This document shows, in pieces, positions 25,248-35,800 of a stretch of DNA of 64,000 nucleotides. The stretch comes from Hyphomicrobiales bacterium. Its GTDB lineage: Bacteria; Pseudomonadota; Alphaproteobacteria; Rhizobiales; Rhizobiaceae. The notes beneath the pieces are model-generated. The model was given only the letters and a program-made list of their open reading frames with translations, had not been told where the DNA came from and ran no database searches. Position 1 is the stretch's first letter. Each line of letters opens with the position of its first letter. Made by a program: the position numbers and the translations under genes. The DNA lies in NCBI GenBank assembly GCA_900473045.1, contig UCKS01000006.1, positions 1 through 64,000 of the forward strand. Reading direction: 5' to 3'.

Positions 25248-25634
25248 ATGGCAATTTCCGATTTGATCCTGCAACTCCAGAACGCCAAGGAGCCGAGCAA
25301 GGAACTCGATATCTCCATCGGGATCGTCATGGGTTACAAGCGCCATGAGAAGACGGACAAGGAGAATGGCAGCGAACAGGAACGAAACGTCGTTTGGCTC
25401 TACCCCAACAATGGTGACGAAAGCAGTCTGCCCGCTTTTACCGCCGGGCTCGATGACGCCTATCTTCTGGCGCAAAGCCTTGCACCCGGTTGCATCGGCG
25501 GGGTCAGCTGGGATTCACAAGGTGGAACCGCCAAGATCGACGACGGCCCGTATTTCACTGCCCATACGCCTGCCATTGCGCTTTGCATTGCCGCGCTCAG
25601 CGTCAAGCTGAAGAAGGTCCCGGAAGCCAAATAG
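25248..25634 (+). CDS. hypothetical protein, ABA-sandwich-like C-terminus
   Basis: This 128-residue cytoplasmic protein has LPAFTAGLDDAYLLAQSLAPG in the middle and AHTPAIALCIAALSVKL at the end, reminiscent of the small phage ABA-sandwich domain (PAFT.SLDAA..L...G.....AATPALALC.AAL). The N-terminal half has no match I can name. It is an orphan between the phage element and a lipoprotein gene, so it may be a remnant of an older phage. Confidence 0.65.
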   Translation: MAISDLILQLQNAKEPSKELDISIGIVMGYKRHEKTDKENGSEQERNVVWLYPNNGDESSLPAFTAGLDDAYLLAQSLAPGCIGGVSWDSQGGTAKIDDGPYFTAHTPAIALCIAALSVKLKKVPEAK

Positions 25635-25758
25635 AACCGGCCGGCCTTGAAGGGTCTTCAGGCTCCGACCATGGAACGAAACGCAATGCCGGCCAAACTT
25701 GAAAGCACCAGCGTTCACATTACATGCTGTCGATAGACATCCTTGCGGAGTAGGTTCG

Positions 25759-26019
25759 ATGAAATCTCTCGTTTTCCTCAGTGCAGTCTTGCTGATGCTG
25801 GCCTCGTGCACAACGCCGGATGTCGAGCCGATCCCCGGCAGCATCACCTACGGCGGCCAGCCGCGCACGAAACTGACGAAATCACCGATCGGCAGCGTCG
25901 TGCACAATTCATTCCGCACGGTGACCGGGGTGGCCTATGAGACCTATAAGATCCAGCCAGACCGCTCGCTGAAGCTGATCCGCCGTGAAATCCGCAGCGA
26001 TTTTTTTGATCAGAACTAA
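25759..26019 (+). CDS. small lipoprotein
   Basis: This 86-residue protein begins MKSLVFLSAVLLMLASCTTP, a signal peptide ending in a lipobox (LASC), so it should be lipid-modified at the cysteine. The mature part has ITYGGQPRTKLTKSPIGSVV and SLKLIRREIRSDFFDQN. No family is recognised. It converges on the pdxA2-like gene, 14 bp away. I chose the ATG at 25759 over an upstream ATG that lacks a signal peptide. Confidence 0.75.
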   Translation: MKSLVFLSAVLLMLASCTTPDVEPIPGSITYGGQPRTKLTKSPIGSVVHNSFRTVTGVAYETYKIQPDRSLKLIRREIRSDFFDQN

Positions 26020-26033
26020 GGCCAGCCCTCGCA

Positions 26034-27017
26034 TCAAGCGGCGGGGACAGCCCTTGGCGACCGCGCCACCAGTCGCGCATAGTCGATCGCCGACAGCATA
26101 TTGACGTGATTGGCCTTGCCGGTCCCAGCAATGTCGAAGGCGGTTCCGTGATCGACCGATACCCGGTCGATCGGCAGGCCGAGGGAAACGTTGACGGCGG
26201 TCTCGAAGGCCACCAGCTTGATCGGGATATGCCCCTGGTCATGATATTGCGCCACGACGAGATCGAAGGCGCCGCCATAGGCGCGGGCATAGACGGTATC
26301 GGCGGAAATCGGGCCAACGACATCGATACCCCTGGCCTGCGCCAGTTCGACGGCCGGCGCCAGGAATTTCGTGTCCTCATCGCCGAACAGGCCGCCCTCG
26401 CCGCAGTGCGGATTGATACCGGCGACCGCTATACGCGCCTTGCGGCCGAGACGCAGGAAATGCCGGTGCCCCGCCTCGATCGTTGCCAGCACCCGTTCGA
26501 CGGTCGCCCGTTCGATGGCGGTGCGCAGCGAGACATGCGTGGAGACATGGATGGTGTTCAGACGCTCGGACGCCAGAAGCATGAAGGAGCTTTTCGACCC
26601 GGTCAGATGGGCGAGAAGGCCGGTATGGCCGTCGAAATGATGGCCGGCGAGGTTCATCGCTTCCTTGTTGATCGGCGCCGTGACAATGCAATCGACTGCG
26701 CCGGACAGTGCCAGCTCGACTGCGCGTTTGATATAGCGCACCGAGGCATCACCGGCGACCGGACTGACCTTGCCGATCTCCGGCAGCTTACCATCGATCA
26801 CAACCTCCTCGACGGCGATCGTGCCTGCAGCCGGGGAGGTTGAAAAATGCAATTCCGTCCCCGTCACCCGGTTCGCCCGCTCCAGCGCCTCGATATTGCC
26901 GACGACGACGAAGTTCGCCCGATCCGTTTCGGGAAGTGCAGCCAGTGCCTTGACGATGACCTCCGGGCCAACGCCTGCCGGATCTCCCAGCGTGACAGCT
27001 ACGCGCGATGTGCTCAT
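26034..27017 (-). CDS. pdxA2: PdxA2-type 4-phospho-acid-sugar dehydrogenase
   Basis: This 327-residue member of the PdxA family oxidises a phosphorylated hydroxy acid and decarboxylates it. The family signature is seen: [25 protein letters not shown], the metal ligands in [22 protein letters not shown], and [11 protein letters not shown]. PdxA2 proteins act on D-threonate or D-erythronate 4-phosphate to give dihydroxyacetone phosphate, working with DUF1537 kinases. Such a kinase is encoded in the opposite arm of this locus (36789-37892), which is why PdxA2 is preferred over the vitamin B6 enzyme. A strong GGAGGA site precedes the start. Confidence 0.88.
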   Translation of the reverse strand: MSTSRVAVTLGDPAGVGPEVIVKALAALPETDRANFVVVGNIEALERANRVTGTELHFSTSPAAGTIAVEEVVIDGKLPEIGKVSPVAGDASVRYIKRAVELALSGAVDCIVTAPINKEAMNLAGHHFDGHTGLLAHLTGSKSSFMLLASERLNTIHVSTHVSLRTAIERATVERVLATIEAGHRHFLRLGRKARIAVAGINPHCGEGGLFGDEDTKFLAPAVELAQARGIDVVGPISADTVYARAYGGAFDLVVAQYHDQGHIPIKLVAFETAVNVSLGLPIDRVSVDHGTAFDIAGTGKANHVNMLSAIDYARLVARSPRAVPAA

Positions 27018-27085
27018 GTTCGGTCCTCCGTGCGGCGCTCAGGCCGTCCCTGCACTGCGGATCTCCCGTGGCAGGATATTTCCAA

Positions 27086-28219
27086 TCAATAGGCGGCTTG
27101 ATAGATCGACAGAATGTCGGCGCGCGCAAGATCGCGCGGATTGTTGTCGAGCAGGCGGCGGATGGCAAAGGCATCATCGGCCATGACGCCGAGATCCGCC
27201 TCGGGTACGCCCAAGGCCGAGAGCCGCATCTCGATGCCGAGCCCGGCGCAGAAACCGAAAGCCGCATCGAAAACCGAGGCCTGATCGGCGCCGGCCTTCA
27301 GATCGAGCGCTGCAATCACCATCGCCGTCTTTTCTGCAGCCGATGGCGTGTTGAAAGCCAGCACATGTGGAAAGATCAGGGCATTGGCGGCACCATGCGC
27401 CACATGCCAGCGGGTCCCAAGCGGATAGGCGAGCGCGTGGCCGCCGGCAGTATTGACCGGGCCGAGGCAGAAACCGCCATAAAGCGAGGCGAGCGACAAT
27501 CCTGCCCGCGCCTCGGCATCCGAACCATCGGCAACCGCACGCCCAAGATAACGGCCGACGAGGCGCACGCCTTCGAGGGCGTAGAGGTCGATCATCGGAT
27601 GCGCCTTGCGATTGGTAAAAGCCTCGACACAATGGGCCATGGCATCGACGCCAGTCGCTGCGGTCGTCGCACTAGGCACGGTGAAGGTCAGGCTGGGATC
27701 GATGACGGCGATATCGGCAAGCATATGGATGCTTTCCACCGCCAGCTTTGCCTGCGTTGCCGGATCTGTGACCAGGGCACGAATACCGGCTTCGCTGCCG
27801 GTCCCGGACGTGGTCGGCACCTGTGCCAGCCCAACGCGGCGGCGTCCCGCTACCTTGCCTGCGCCGACCACGTCGCGCAACGTTTGCGTAGAACCGGACA
27901 GCACCGAAACCAACTTGGCCAGGTCCATGGCGCTACCGCCGCCGAAGCCAACGATCAGATCAGCCTGCACCGCATCGGCTGCTGCCAGCACGAGATCAAG
28001 ATTGTCGGCATCCGGCTCGGGCTTTACCTGTGAAAAAATGGTGACATTCCCCGGCAGCTCAAGGATATCGACGCGGGATGCATTGAAGGCATCCGACACA
28101 ACGAGAATACGTCCAAATCCTCGGTCGTCAGCCCATTTTCCAAGTCTATCCGCCACACCGACGCCAAACTCGATGATATCCGGGCGGATGATCGTGATGG
28201 GTGCGCTCAAGCTAGTCAT
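27086..28219 (-). CDS. iron-containing (class III) alcohol dehydrogenase
   Basis: This 377-residue NAD(P)-dependent dehydrogenase has GGGSAMDLAK for the nucleotide, VPTTSGTGSEAG, and metal ligands in AHCVEAF and GGHALAYPLGTRWHVAHG. The second domain is helical. The family reduces or oxidises many small alcohols and maleylacetate; the substrate here is not known. It is upstream of pdxA2 in one operon (68-bp gap). I start at 28219 because GAGGAC is seven bases before it. It may oxidise the sugar acid or a lactaldehyde-like product of the pathway. Confidence 0.9.
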   Translation of the reverse strand: MTSLSAPITIIRPDIIEFGVGVADRLGKWADDRGFGRILVVSDAFNASRVDILELPGNVTIFSQVKPEPDADNLDLVLAAADAVQADLIVGFGGGSAMDLAKLVSVLSGSTQTLRDVVGAGKVAGRRRVGLAQVPTTSGTGSEAGIRALVTDPATQAKLAVESIHMLADIAVIDPSLTFTVPSATTAATGVDAMAHCVEAFTNRKAHPMIDLYALEGVRLVGRYLGRAVADGSDAEARAGLSLASLYGGFCLGPVNTAGGHALAYPLGTRWHVAHGAANALIFPHVLAFNTPSAAEKTAMVIAALDLKAGADQASVFDAAFGFCAGLGIEMRLSALGVPEADLGVMADDAFAIRRLLDNNPRDLARADILSIYQAAY

Positions 28220-28638
28220 GGACATGTCCTCGTTGTTTCGTCGCCACATCCATCGAGGATCGCAACCAACATGTAAATTTGTTATATAAAACTACCTTTC
28301 TTGGCAAGACCAAAGGCGCATCGAAGCCCTGTTTTATCGCCGCCGCCTCTCAATCCCACAGTTTGGTTTAGAACAACTAACTCTTTCTATTGATGAAACT
28401 AGGGTTCTCCGAACTTTTAAGCTCATCAAAGAATTCAGAAGTCCCGGGATGGTTCCGGCTGAAACCGGGGGAGATGTCTTGTAAATAATTTAAAAAACCC
28501 CGCACAGATCGGGATGGGAACCGGGAAAAAGATGCATATCCGCCCGTTTTCTGTTCGATTGGCGTCCGATTTTCACAGTTGTAAAAATTACTGCTTCACA
28601 GCAGCAGGAAATCCCTGCCTTAGGCGCGCAGGAGGCCT
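28220..28638. other. intergenic region between two minus-strand operons
   Basis: It is relatively AT-rich. The part next to 28219 should hold the promoter of the dehydrogenase operon: TTGCCA at about 28302-28307 (read on the minus strand) with TATAAC downstream. The part next to 28639 has the terminator of the upstream operon. No protein gene is supported. Confidence 0.5.
28581..28604 (-). terminator. terminator after the BNR-repeat gene
   Basis: On the minus strand CTGCT and AGCAG pair around GTGA, followed by TAATTTTT. It lies about 35 bp beyond the stop of the BNR-repeat gene. Confidence 0.65.
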
Positions 28639-29841
28639 TCAGAAACCGTAACCGGGCACCAGCCGCACATATTTGATCGCCCGGCGATAATAGGTATAGG
28701 CGATATGGAGCGCGCCATCCGGCCCTTCGGCGATTGAAGGGTAGGAGTATTCGCGATTGAGGGCATCCTTGGAATTGTTGGTGAGACAATAGCCGTCGCC
28801 GGTTTCCAGATGAGCAGGATTGCCAAAAGTCTCTCCACCATCACTGGAAGAGACAAGGCTCATCGGCGCCCGGGGAACGCCCCAGATCGCCTTCTGCCTG
28901 CCATCGGCAGCAGACACTGTCTCCGCCGTCACGGCGGACGCGCCCTCCTCCGCCTCGATCTCATCGTAGAGAGAATGGCGCCGATCGCTGGATGTCAGGG
29001 CATTGGAATGATTATAGATTATTGCAATCCGGCCATCCTTGAGGGCAATGGCCTGGATCGATGAATTGTTGTTGGGAAGGCCGGTTGAAACCGGTTCGCT
29101 CCAGGTAACGCCGTCATCCTCGGAATGGCTGCGCAGGATCTGCGTGGCAAACCGATTGCGGAAAAAAGCCACCATGCGCCTGTTACCACGCGGGACGATG
29201 TTCATATGGACGGCGCCGACGCTGCCGGGCAGATCGATCATCTGCCAGCTTGACCCGGCATCCTGCGAGAGCAAAACCGCGGCCGTATCGGCGTCGCCGG
29301 TCCAGCGCTGGCCGGGCAGGCCAATGCAGCGGAACACCGGCAACAACCACTCACCCTTCGTGTTGACGACGATCGGCTGACGCACGAATGTGCCGGGAGT
29401 ATCGCAGAGAACCTCAACGGAGCCGAATGTGCGCCCGCCATCTGCGGAAATCCGCCGCTTGACGATGGCGCCATCCTGGTTCCCCGAGGTCTGCGACGTG
29501 AAGATCAGCCAGACCTTGCCATCCGGCGCCGTAAAGACCAGCGGGTTCTGTTCGGATTTCTGTGGATCGTCCGACATTTTCTCCGGCACCGACCACACCT
29601 CAGATCCGGCTGCCAGCCGCGACATGTAAATGGAGATATCGCCCATGCCCTCCATCGTGCCGCCAAACCAGACGCAGGTCAGCGTGCCATCGGGAAGGAA
29701 GGCGAGATTGGCGGCATGGTTCTGCACACAAGGCGACGGCAGAAAGGCATCGAAACGGTGTTTCTCCGCCGCGTGAGGCTGGATAGCACCATTCATAAGC
29801 GGCGGAATTTGCTCAGGTTTCAGCCCGGAACCGGATGTCAT
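28639..29841 (-). CDS. cytoplasmic BNR/Asp-box repeat protein, sialidase-like fold
   Basis: This 400-residue predicted six-bladed beta-propeller has at least four Asp-boxes: SADGGRTFG, SQDAGSSW, SEDDGVTWS and SSDGGETFG. The FRIP-like start of true sialidases is not evident and there is no signal peptide, so it is not a secreted neuraminidase. The BNR_2 family includes proteins found in sugar-acid catabolic operons whose reaction is unknown. It follows the DHDPS-family gene by 12 bp and precedes the dehydrogenase operon. A role as an intracellular hydrolase, isomerase or lyase on the imported compound is inferred. Confidence 0.8.
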   Translation of the reverse strand: MTSGSGLKPEQIPPLMNGAIQPHAAEKHRFDAFLPSPCVQNHAANLAFLPDGTLTCVWFGGTMEGMGDISIYMSRLAAGSEVWSVPEKMSDDPQKSEQNPLVFTAPDGKVWLIFTSQTSGNQDGAIVKRRISADGGRTFGSVEVLCDTPGTFVRQPIVVNTKGEWLLPVFRCIGLPGQRWTGDADTAAVLLSQDAGSSWQMIDLPGSVGAVHMNIVPRGNRRMVAFFRNRFATQILRSHSEDDGVTWSEPVSTGLPNNNSSIQAIALKDGRIAIIYNHSNALTSSDRRHSLYDEIEAEEGASAVTAETVSAADGRQKAIWGVPRAPMSLVSSSDGGETFGNPAHLETGDGYCLTNNSKDALNREYSYPSIAEGPDGALHIAYTYYRRAIKYVRLVPGYGF

Positions 29842-29853
29842 GGCTCACTCCCT

Positions 29854-30759
29854 TTATGGCAATTGCGCAAACTTCACCGCGAGATCTGCCTGATCGGCAG
29901 CGCTCAGCGCCATCAGCGGCGGGCGCGGCCGTGCCCAGGCTGCGTTGCCATTCTTAAGGCCGACCATCGCCTTGATCGTCGGGATCTGGACGTAGGCATT
30001 GGACAGCGAGCGATAGGCATTGATGCGCGCCTGAGCCGCCTCGACCTCGGCCGCGCGGGCCGGATCGTTGCCATGGTCGTAGACCGTGCGCAGCGAGTTT
30101 GCGACCAGGTTGGATGTTGCAGTAATGCAGCCTGCGCCGCCGGCCTTAATCAGCGGCAAGAGCAGAGGATCAGCACCTGCAAGCACCGAAAAGCCCGGGA
30201 ATGCGGCGAGAAGCGCTTCCATATTGGCGAAATCACCAGCTGAATCCTTGATACCGACCACTGTATCGGGAAACGCCTCGATCAACCGGCGGATCAGCGG
30301 CAGGGTCAGCGGAATGCCGGAAACCTGGGGAATGTGATAGAGCACGACCTGCAGCCGGTCGTCGGCGATCGTTTCGATGATGCGGGCATAGGCGGCAAAC
30401 AGGCCGTCGTCCGATATGCCTTTGTAGTAGAAGGGCGGCAGCATGACGACGCTCCTAACACCGACCGACAGCGCATGCCGCGTCAGCTCGACCGTCTCCG
30501 GAATGGCGGCAACGCCGGTACCGGGCATCAGTTGATCGCCGGATATGCCAGCCTTCAACGCCGCCTCGAGAATGTCGCGGCGCTCCGTGGACGAAAAGGA
30601 ATTGGCCTCGCCGGTCGTGCCCAGCAATGCCACACCATGACAGCCTTCGCTCAAAAGCTGCTGGCAATGGGCGGTGAACAGGCCAAGATCGGGCGTGTCG
30701 TCAACGTTGAGCGGCGTCGTGGCGGCGCTATAGACGCCGGTGATCCTGTGAATCGTCAT
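29854..30759 (-). CDS. DHDPS/N-acetylneuraminate lyase family aldolase or dehydratase
   Basis: This 301-residue TIM-barrel class I lyase has GVALLGTTGEANSFS (the GTTGE motif that binds the carboxylate), VVLYHIPQVSGIPL with the catalytic tyrosine, and VVGIKDSAGDF with the Schiff-base lysine. Family members condense or split pyruvate adducts or dehydrate sugar acids. Since lysine synthesis genes are not near, a catabolic role on a keto sugar acid fits. I chose the ATG at 30759. It heads the minus arm of the island and is divergent from the ABC importer. Confidence 0.87.
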   Translation of the reverse strand: MTIHRITGVYSAATTPLNVDDTPDLGLFTAHCQQLLSEGCHGVALLGTTGEANSFSSTERRDILEAALKAGISGDQLMPGTGVAAIPETVELTRHALSVGVRSVVMLPPFYYKGISDDGLFAAYARIIETIADDRLQVVLYHIPQVSGIPLTLPLIRRLIEAFPDTVVGIKDSAGDFANMEALLAAFPGFSVLAGADPLLLPLIKAGGAGCITATSNLVANSLRTVYDHGNDPARAAEVEAAQARINAYRSLSNAYVQIPTIKAMVGLKNGNAAWARPRPPLMALSAADQADLAVKFAQLP

Positions 30760-31051
30760 TTCCGCAAACTCCTCCGCGCGCATCCGGCCATTTGGCCGCC
30801 GTCATTCTCCTGCTTCTTCCGCAATCATGACAAGTTGTCAAGAAAAAATGGACATCCAAAATTACAGATGAAAATTATATCATTGAAAAATATATGTTTT
30901 ATTTCCGATCGCGCGAGCAAAGTGAATATGACCGAGAATTAATGTTGACATATTTACAATAACGATCCAGTGTCCGGCCTCATCATGGCGCGGCAAGCTG
31001 TCCGGAACCGGCAGAAGGAGGGCGCGATGACAGCATCTATTGGAGGATCAG
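30760..31051. promoter_or_regulatory. divergent control region of the catabolic island, with a 13-bp palindrome
   Basis: This AT-rich region lies between the lyase gene and the ABC importer. The perfect palindrome TGACAA-G-TTGTCA at 30828-30840 is a candidate operator for the GntR/FadR-type regulator encoded at the far end of the island. A TTGACA hexamer at 30945-30950 may be the -35 box for the importer operon. Confidence 0.5.
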
Positions 31052-32704
31052 ATGTCTAATCAAAACAATGAAGCTGGCGCGTCGCAGCCGCAGATTACGC
31101 GCCGCAACGCCCTGAAACTTGGCCTCGGCACCAGCGTGGCTCTCAGCCTGTTCGGCCTTAACGCCCGCATTGTCACGGCTCAGGAAGGTCAGGTGCTCAA
31201 AGTTGCGAACCCTGCCTTCAACCAGGACTGGTCGCCGTTGCGCGGCGGCGGCGTACCGTATCGCTGGAATTCCGCTTGGTGGGCATCACCGATGTATTTC
31301 GACAGCAAGGGCGATTTGCACCCTTACGTCTTTACAAGCTGGGAACCGGCCGCCGACAACAAGACCTGGACCTTCAAGATCGACCCGAAGGCTGTGTTCT
31401 CGGACGGCAGCAAGATCACTGCCGAAGACGTCAAGGGCTCCTGGAACGTTTCGGCCATGCCGAACACCAAGAACCAGCGCGCCGACCAGGTGCTGAGCAA
31501 GGTCGCAGGCTATGCAGAAGTCGGCGCCGGCAAGGCCAAGGAAATTTCCGGCATTGCCACACCCGACGAAGCCACGGTTGTCGTCACCCTGTCTGAAGCC
31601 GATCCGATCTTCTTCATGCGCCTTGGCAACCATATCGCGCCGATCACCAAGGCCTCGCAGTCGCGCGGCGAAGACGGCGAGGAAGTCGCCGACTGGTACA
31701 TGCCGACGAGCGATGCCGTCTATTCCGGCCCGTTCAAGCTGACCAGCATCGATCTCGATGCCGGCAAGCTGGTGTTCGAACCGAATGAGAACTTCTTCGG
31801 ACCGAAGCCGAAACTGGCGCGCATCGAGATCGATTCGATCGAAGACAACGTCACCGCGACATCGCTTTTGAAGTCCGGCGAATACAATGCCCATACCGAG
31901 CTTGTCACCTCGACGATCATTCAGGATCTTGGTGCCAGCTTTGCCGAAGGTCCGCTGATCCCGACCAGCCAGCATTTCTGGTTCAATTCGGCGCGCGCGC
32001 CGATGGACGATCCGAAGGTCCGCCAGGCGCTGATCATGGCTGTCGATCGCGAAGGCCTGATGAAGGCGTCGTTCCCGGATGGTCCGCACAAGAAGACCGA
32101 CCAGGTCATCAACTCTGTTCCCGGCGCCGATAAGTCCGGCTTCGAGCCCTACCCATACGATCCGGAAGGCGCCAAGAAGCTTTTGGCCGAATCGACCTAT
32201 GGTGGCCCTGAACGCCTGCCAAAACTGCTTTTCGTCGGCATTTCCGGTCCGGCCATCGAAGCTGCCGCCCAGTTCATCGCCGAACAATGGCGCCAGAACC
32301 TCGGCATTACCGCCGTCGACATGAAGCCGCAGCAGGATGCCTATGCAGGGCCCGACCAGAACGCGGTGCAGATCTTCCGCGACGACGTCGGCACCCGCGT
32401 GCCGGATGCCGTGTCCTATCTCGCTGGCTCCATCGCCTCGACCTCGTCGAACGCGCAGAACAAGCTGGGCGGTTACAAGAACGACAAGGTCGATAGCCTG
32501 CTGGCAGAAGCCGCCACCAAGTCGGTGGACGATCCGCAGCGCGTGGCGCTGGCGCTGGAAGCCCAGAAGGCGTTCCGAGAGGACTGGAGCTTCATCCCCT
32601 GGTACGCGCAGGCCATGTCGCGCTGGGCCACCGACAAGGTGTCCGGGATGGACAAGAACCTTGACTGGCAGGTCGTGGCTCCCTGGGACATCTCGGTCGC
32701 TTGA
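31052..32704 (+). CDS. ABC transporter substrate-binding protein (dipeptide/oligopeptide type, SBP family 5)
   Basis: This 550-residue periplasmic binding protein has a twin-arginine-like signal (TRRNALKLGLGTSVALSLFG) and is probably cut after ARIVTAQ. Mature signatures include TWTFKIDPKAVFSDGSKITAEDVKGSW, PMDDPKVRQALIMAVDR and DPEGAKKLLAES, all of SBP_bac_5. The ATG at 31052 has GGAGG upstream. It is the first gene of a complete importer (31052-36792). In rhizobia such systems carry peptides but also sugar acids and oligosaccharides, and the sugar-acid kinase in the same operon argues for the latter. Confidence 0.93.
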   Translation: MSNQNNEAGASQPQITRRNALKLGLGTSVALSLFGLNARIVTAQEGQVLKVANPAFNQDWSPLRGGGVPYRWNSAWWASPMYFDSKGDLHPYVFTSWEPAADNKTWTFKIDPKAVFSDGSKITAEDVKGSWNVSAMPNTKNQRADQVLSKVAGYAEVGAGKAKEISGIATPDEATVVVTLSEADPIFFMRLGNHIAPITKASQSRGEDGEEVADWYMPTSDAVYSGPFKLTSIDLDAGKLVFEPNENFFGPKPKLARIEIDSIEDNVTATSLLKSGEYNAHTELVTSTIIQDLGASFAEGPLIPTSQHFWFNSARAPMDDPKVRQALIMAVDREGLMKASFPDGPHKKTDQVINSVPGADKSGFEPYPYDPEGAKKLLAESTYGGPERLPKLLFVGISGPAIEAAAQFIAEQWRQNLGITAVDMKPQQDAYAGPDQNAVQIFRDDVGTRVPDAVSYLAGSIASTSSNAQNKLGGYKNDKVDSLLAEAATKSVDDPQRVALALEAQKAFREDWSFIPWYAQAMSRWATDKVSGMDKNLDWQVVAPWDISVA

Positions 32705-32728
32705 GGCAATTGCCATAACCAAGATCTG

Positions 32729-32759
32729 CTGTGCGGAGGCGCAAACCGCTTCCGCACAG
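32729..32759. promoter_or_regulatory. intercistronic hairpin between binding-protein and permease genes
   Basis: CTGTGCGGAGGCG pairs with CGCTTCCGCACAG (13 bp, one G-T pair) around CAAAC. It starts 25 bases after the binding-protein stop and has no T-run. Such structures commonly protect the upstream mRNA so that binding protein is made in excess of membrane subunits. Confidence 0.65.
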
Positions 32760-32847
32760 ATTGCCATTGCTGGAGTATGATTGCGGACCTTTGCCGCAGG
32801 GCAGAGCTCGAAGCGTCATCTTCTGAAACCAAGGGTGGGAGACTGCC

Positions 32848-33804
32848 ATGCTGCGTTACATCGCGACCCGTTTCGTCGTCTGGGTCCCCTCCGTCCTTCT
32901 CGTCATGCTCGGCGTCTATGCGCTGGCCTATTATGGCGCCGGCGACCCGATCAAGCTGATCTTCCTGCGCGCGCCCGGCGACGTCGCCTATAATCCCGAA
33001 CGCATCGAGGCAATCCGCGAAAGTGCGGGCCTCAACCGGCCATTCCTCGTCCAGTTCGGCAGCTATATCTGGAACCTGCTGCATGGCAATTTCGGCAATT
33101 CACTAAGCTCCGGCCGTTCCGTCTGGGCAATGATCTCGGCCGCAGCTCCCGTTTCCTTCAAACTGGCGCTCTGTTCCGTCATCCTGACTGCCGTCGTCGC
33201 CATTCCGCTCGGGCTGATCGCGGCACTCAACCAGAACACCCGTACCGATTATGCCATCCTCGGCTCGGCGCTGTTTCTCTGGGCAATCCCGGCTTACGTC
33301 GCCGGCCCGATGCTGATGGTCATGCTGATCATGATCCTGCCCGGTTCGGCAGTGCCCTATGGCTGGGGCGGCGTTTTCGACGTGCGCATCATCCTGCCGC
33401 TGCTTGTCCTTTCTTTCCAGCCGATCGCGCTGATCGTGCGCCAGACCCGCGCCGCCGTGATCGAGGTGCTTTCGGAAGATTTTGTCCGCACGGCCCGGGC
33501 CAAGGGCGTTCCGGAAGTGATCGTCGCATTGCGGCATATTCTGCGCCCGGTACTGACGCCGGTGGTGACCCAGCTTGGCCTGATCATGATCACCATCGTC
33601 AACGGGGCGATCTTCGTCGAGCTGGTCTTCGGCCTGCCCGGTCTTGGCCGCCTGACCGTTCAGGCACTGACCAATACCGATTATCCCGTCATTCTGGCCA
33701 TCACACTGATCGGCTCGTTCCTGGTGATGATCTCCAACCTTTTGGTCGATGTGCTCTATCCGCTGCTCGATCCCCGCGCCAACGACACCAGAAGGAGCCG
33801 CTGA
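32848..33804 (+). CDS. ABC transporter permease, DppB/OppB type
   Basis: This 318-residue inner-membrane subunit has six predicted helices. It starts MLRYIATRFVVWVPSVLLVM, with FLVQFGSYIWNLLHGNFGNSL in the periplasmic loop as in DppB. The EAA-type loop is VLSEDFVRTARAKGVPEVIVALRHILRPVL, which contacts the ATPases. It is followed by the second permease after two bases. Confidence 0.94.
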   Translation: MLRYIATRFVVWVPSVLLVMLGVYALAYYGAGDPIKLIFLRAPGDVAYNPERIEAIRESAGLNRPFLVQFGSYIWNLLHGNFGNSLSSGRSVWAMISAAAPVSFKLALCSVILTAVVAIPLGLIAALNQNTRTDYAILGSALFLWAIPAYVAGPMLMVMLIMILPGSAVPYGWGGVFDVRIILPLLVLSFQPIALIVRQTRAAVIEVLSEDFVRTARAKGVPEVIVALRHILRPVLTPVVTQLGLIMITIVNGAIFVELVFGLPGLGRLTVQALTNTDYPVILAITLIGSFLVMISNLLVDVLYPLLDPRANDTRRSR

Positions 33805-33806
33805 CC

Positions 33807-34765
33807 ATGTCCGTCGTTCCCATGACCACCACGCCCATCGAGATCGAGCCGCCCGTCAGCCTCTGGCGTGACGCCTGGCACCGGCTGCGGCGCAACAAGC
33901 TCGCCGTCTTCGGGCTCATTGTCGTTGTCATCCTTGCCTTCGCGGCAATCTTCGGGCCGTATCTGACGCCTTACGACTTTCTCAGCCAGGATCTGAATTC
34001 GCGCAATATCGCCCCGTCTTTGTCGCATCTGTTCGGCACCGACGACCTCGGCCGCGATGTCTTCAGCCGCGTCGTCTATGGCACGCGCACAGCCTTCCTG
34101 GTGGCGATCGTCGTCACCTTCATCGCCGTTCTGATCGGTGTGACGCTCGGCGCGCTCGCCGGCTTCTTCGGCGGCTGGCTGGACCGGATCGTCATGTGGC
34201 TGACCGACATGACCATGTCGATCCCCAACCTTCTGCTCGTCGTCGTCATCAATGCCTCGCTGAAATCGCCGATCACCAGCTGGATGGAAGGCCGTTACCT
34301 CGCGACGCTCAATCCGATCTATCGCGAAACCATCTGGGTCGACTTCCTGCTCGTCTTCGGCTCGATGGCACTGATCTCCTGGCCGCCCTATGCCCGCCTC
34401 GTCCGCGCCCAGGTCCTGTCGATCCGCTCGCGGCCCTATATCACCGCCGCCCAGGCGCTGGGGCTGACCAACCGCATCATCCTGATGCGCTATGTCGTGC
34501 CGAATGCGCTGGGACCGCTGATCGTCGCCGTCAGCGCCGGGCTCGGCACCGCCATGGTTCTGGAAAGCGCATTTTCGTTCCTCGGCGTCGGCGTCAATCC
34601 GCCAACCCCCAGCTGGGGCAACATGATCTCCGACGGCCTGCGCGTCTGGCAGCATTATCCACACCTGCTGGCCGCCCCTGCTGCCGTTCTCGGCCTTGCC
34701 TCCGTTGCCTTTTCCTTCCTCGGCGACGGCCTCAACGATGCCCTCAATCCGCGCGGAGCGAAGTG

Positions 34766-34766
<1 letters not shown>
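33807..34766 (+). CDS. ABC transporter permease, DppC/OppC type
   Basis: This 319-residue inner-membrane subunit has the N-terminal cytoplasmic RDAWHRLRRNKLAVFGLIVVV, then HLFGTDDLGRDVFSRVVYGTR (the DppC signature), and the EAA loop YITAAQALGLTNRIILMRYVVPN. An AAGGAGCC site precedes it. An extra cytoplasmic or periplasmic stretch around WMEGRYLATLNPIYRETIW is longer than in E. coli DppC. Its stop overlaps the next start (TGATG). Confidence 0.94.

Positions 34767-35799
<1,033 letters not shown>

Positions 35800-35800
<1 letters not shown>

Noticed and set aside
28639-29841. Calling the BNR protein a secreted sialidase
   Set aside because: There is no signal peptide, no clear sialidase arginine triad or FRIP motif, and the neighbours are sugar-acid catabolic genes. 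Asp-boxes alone only show the propeller fold.
31286-32767. Open frame of about 493 codons opposite the ABC binding protein
   Set aside because: It is a shadow of the binding-protein gene and has no recognisable protein features.
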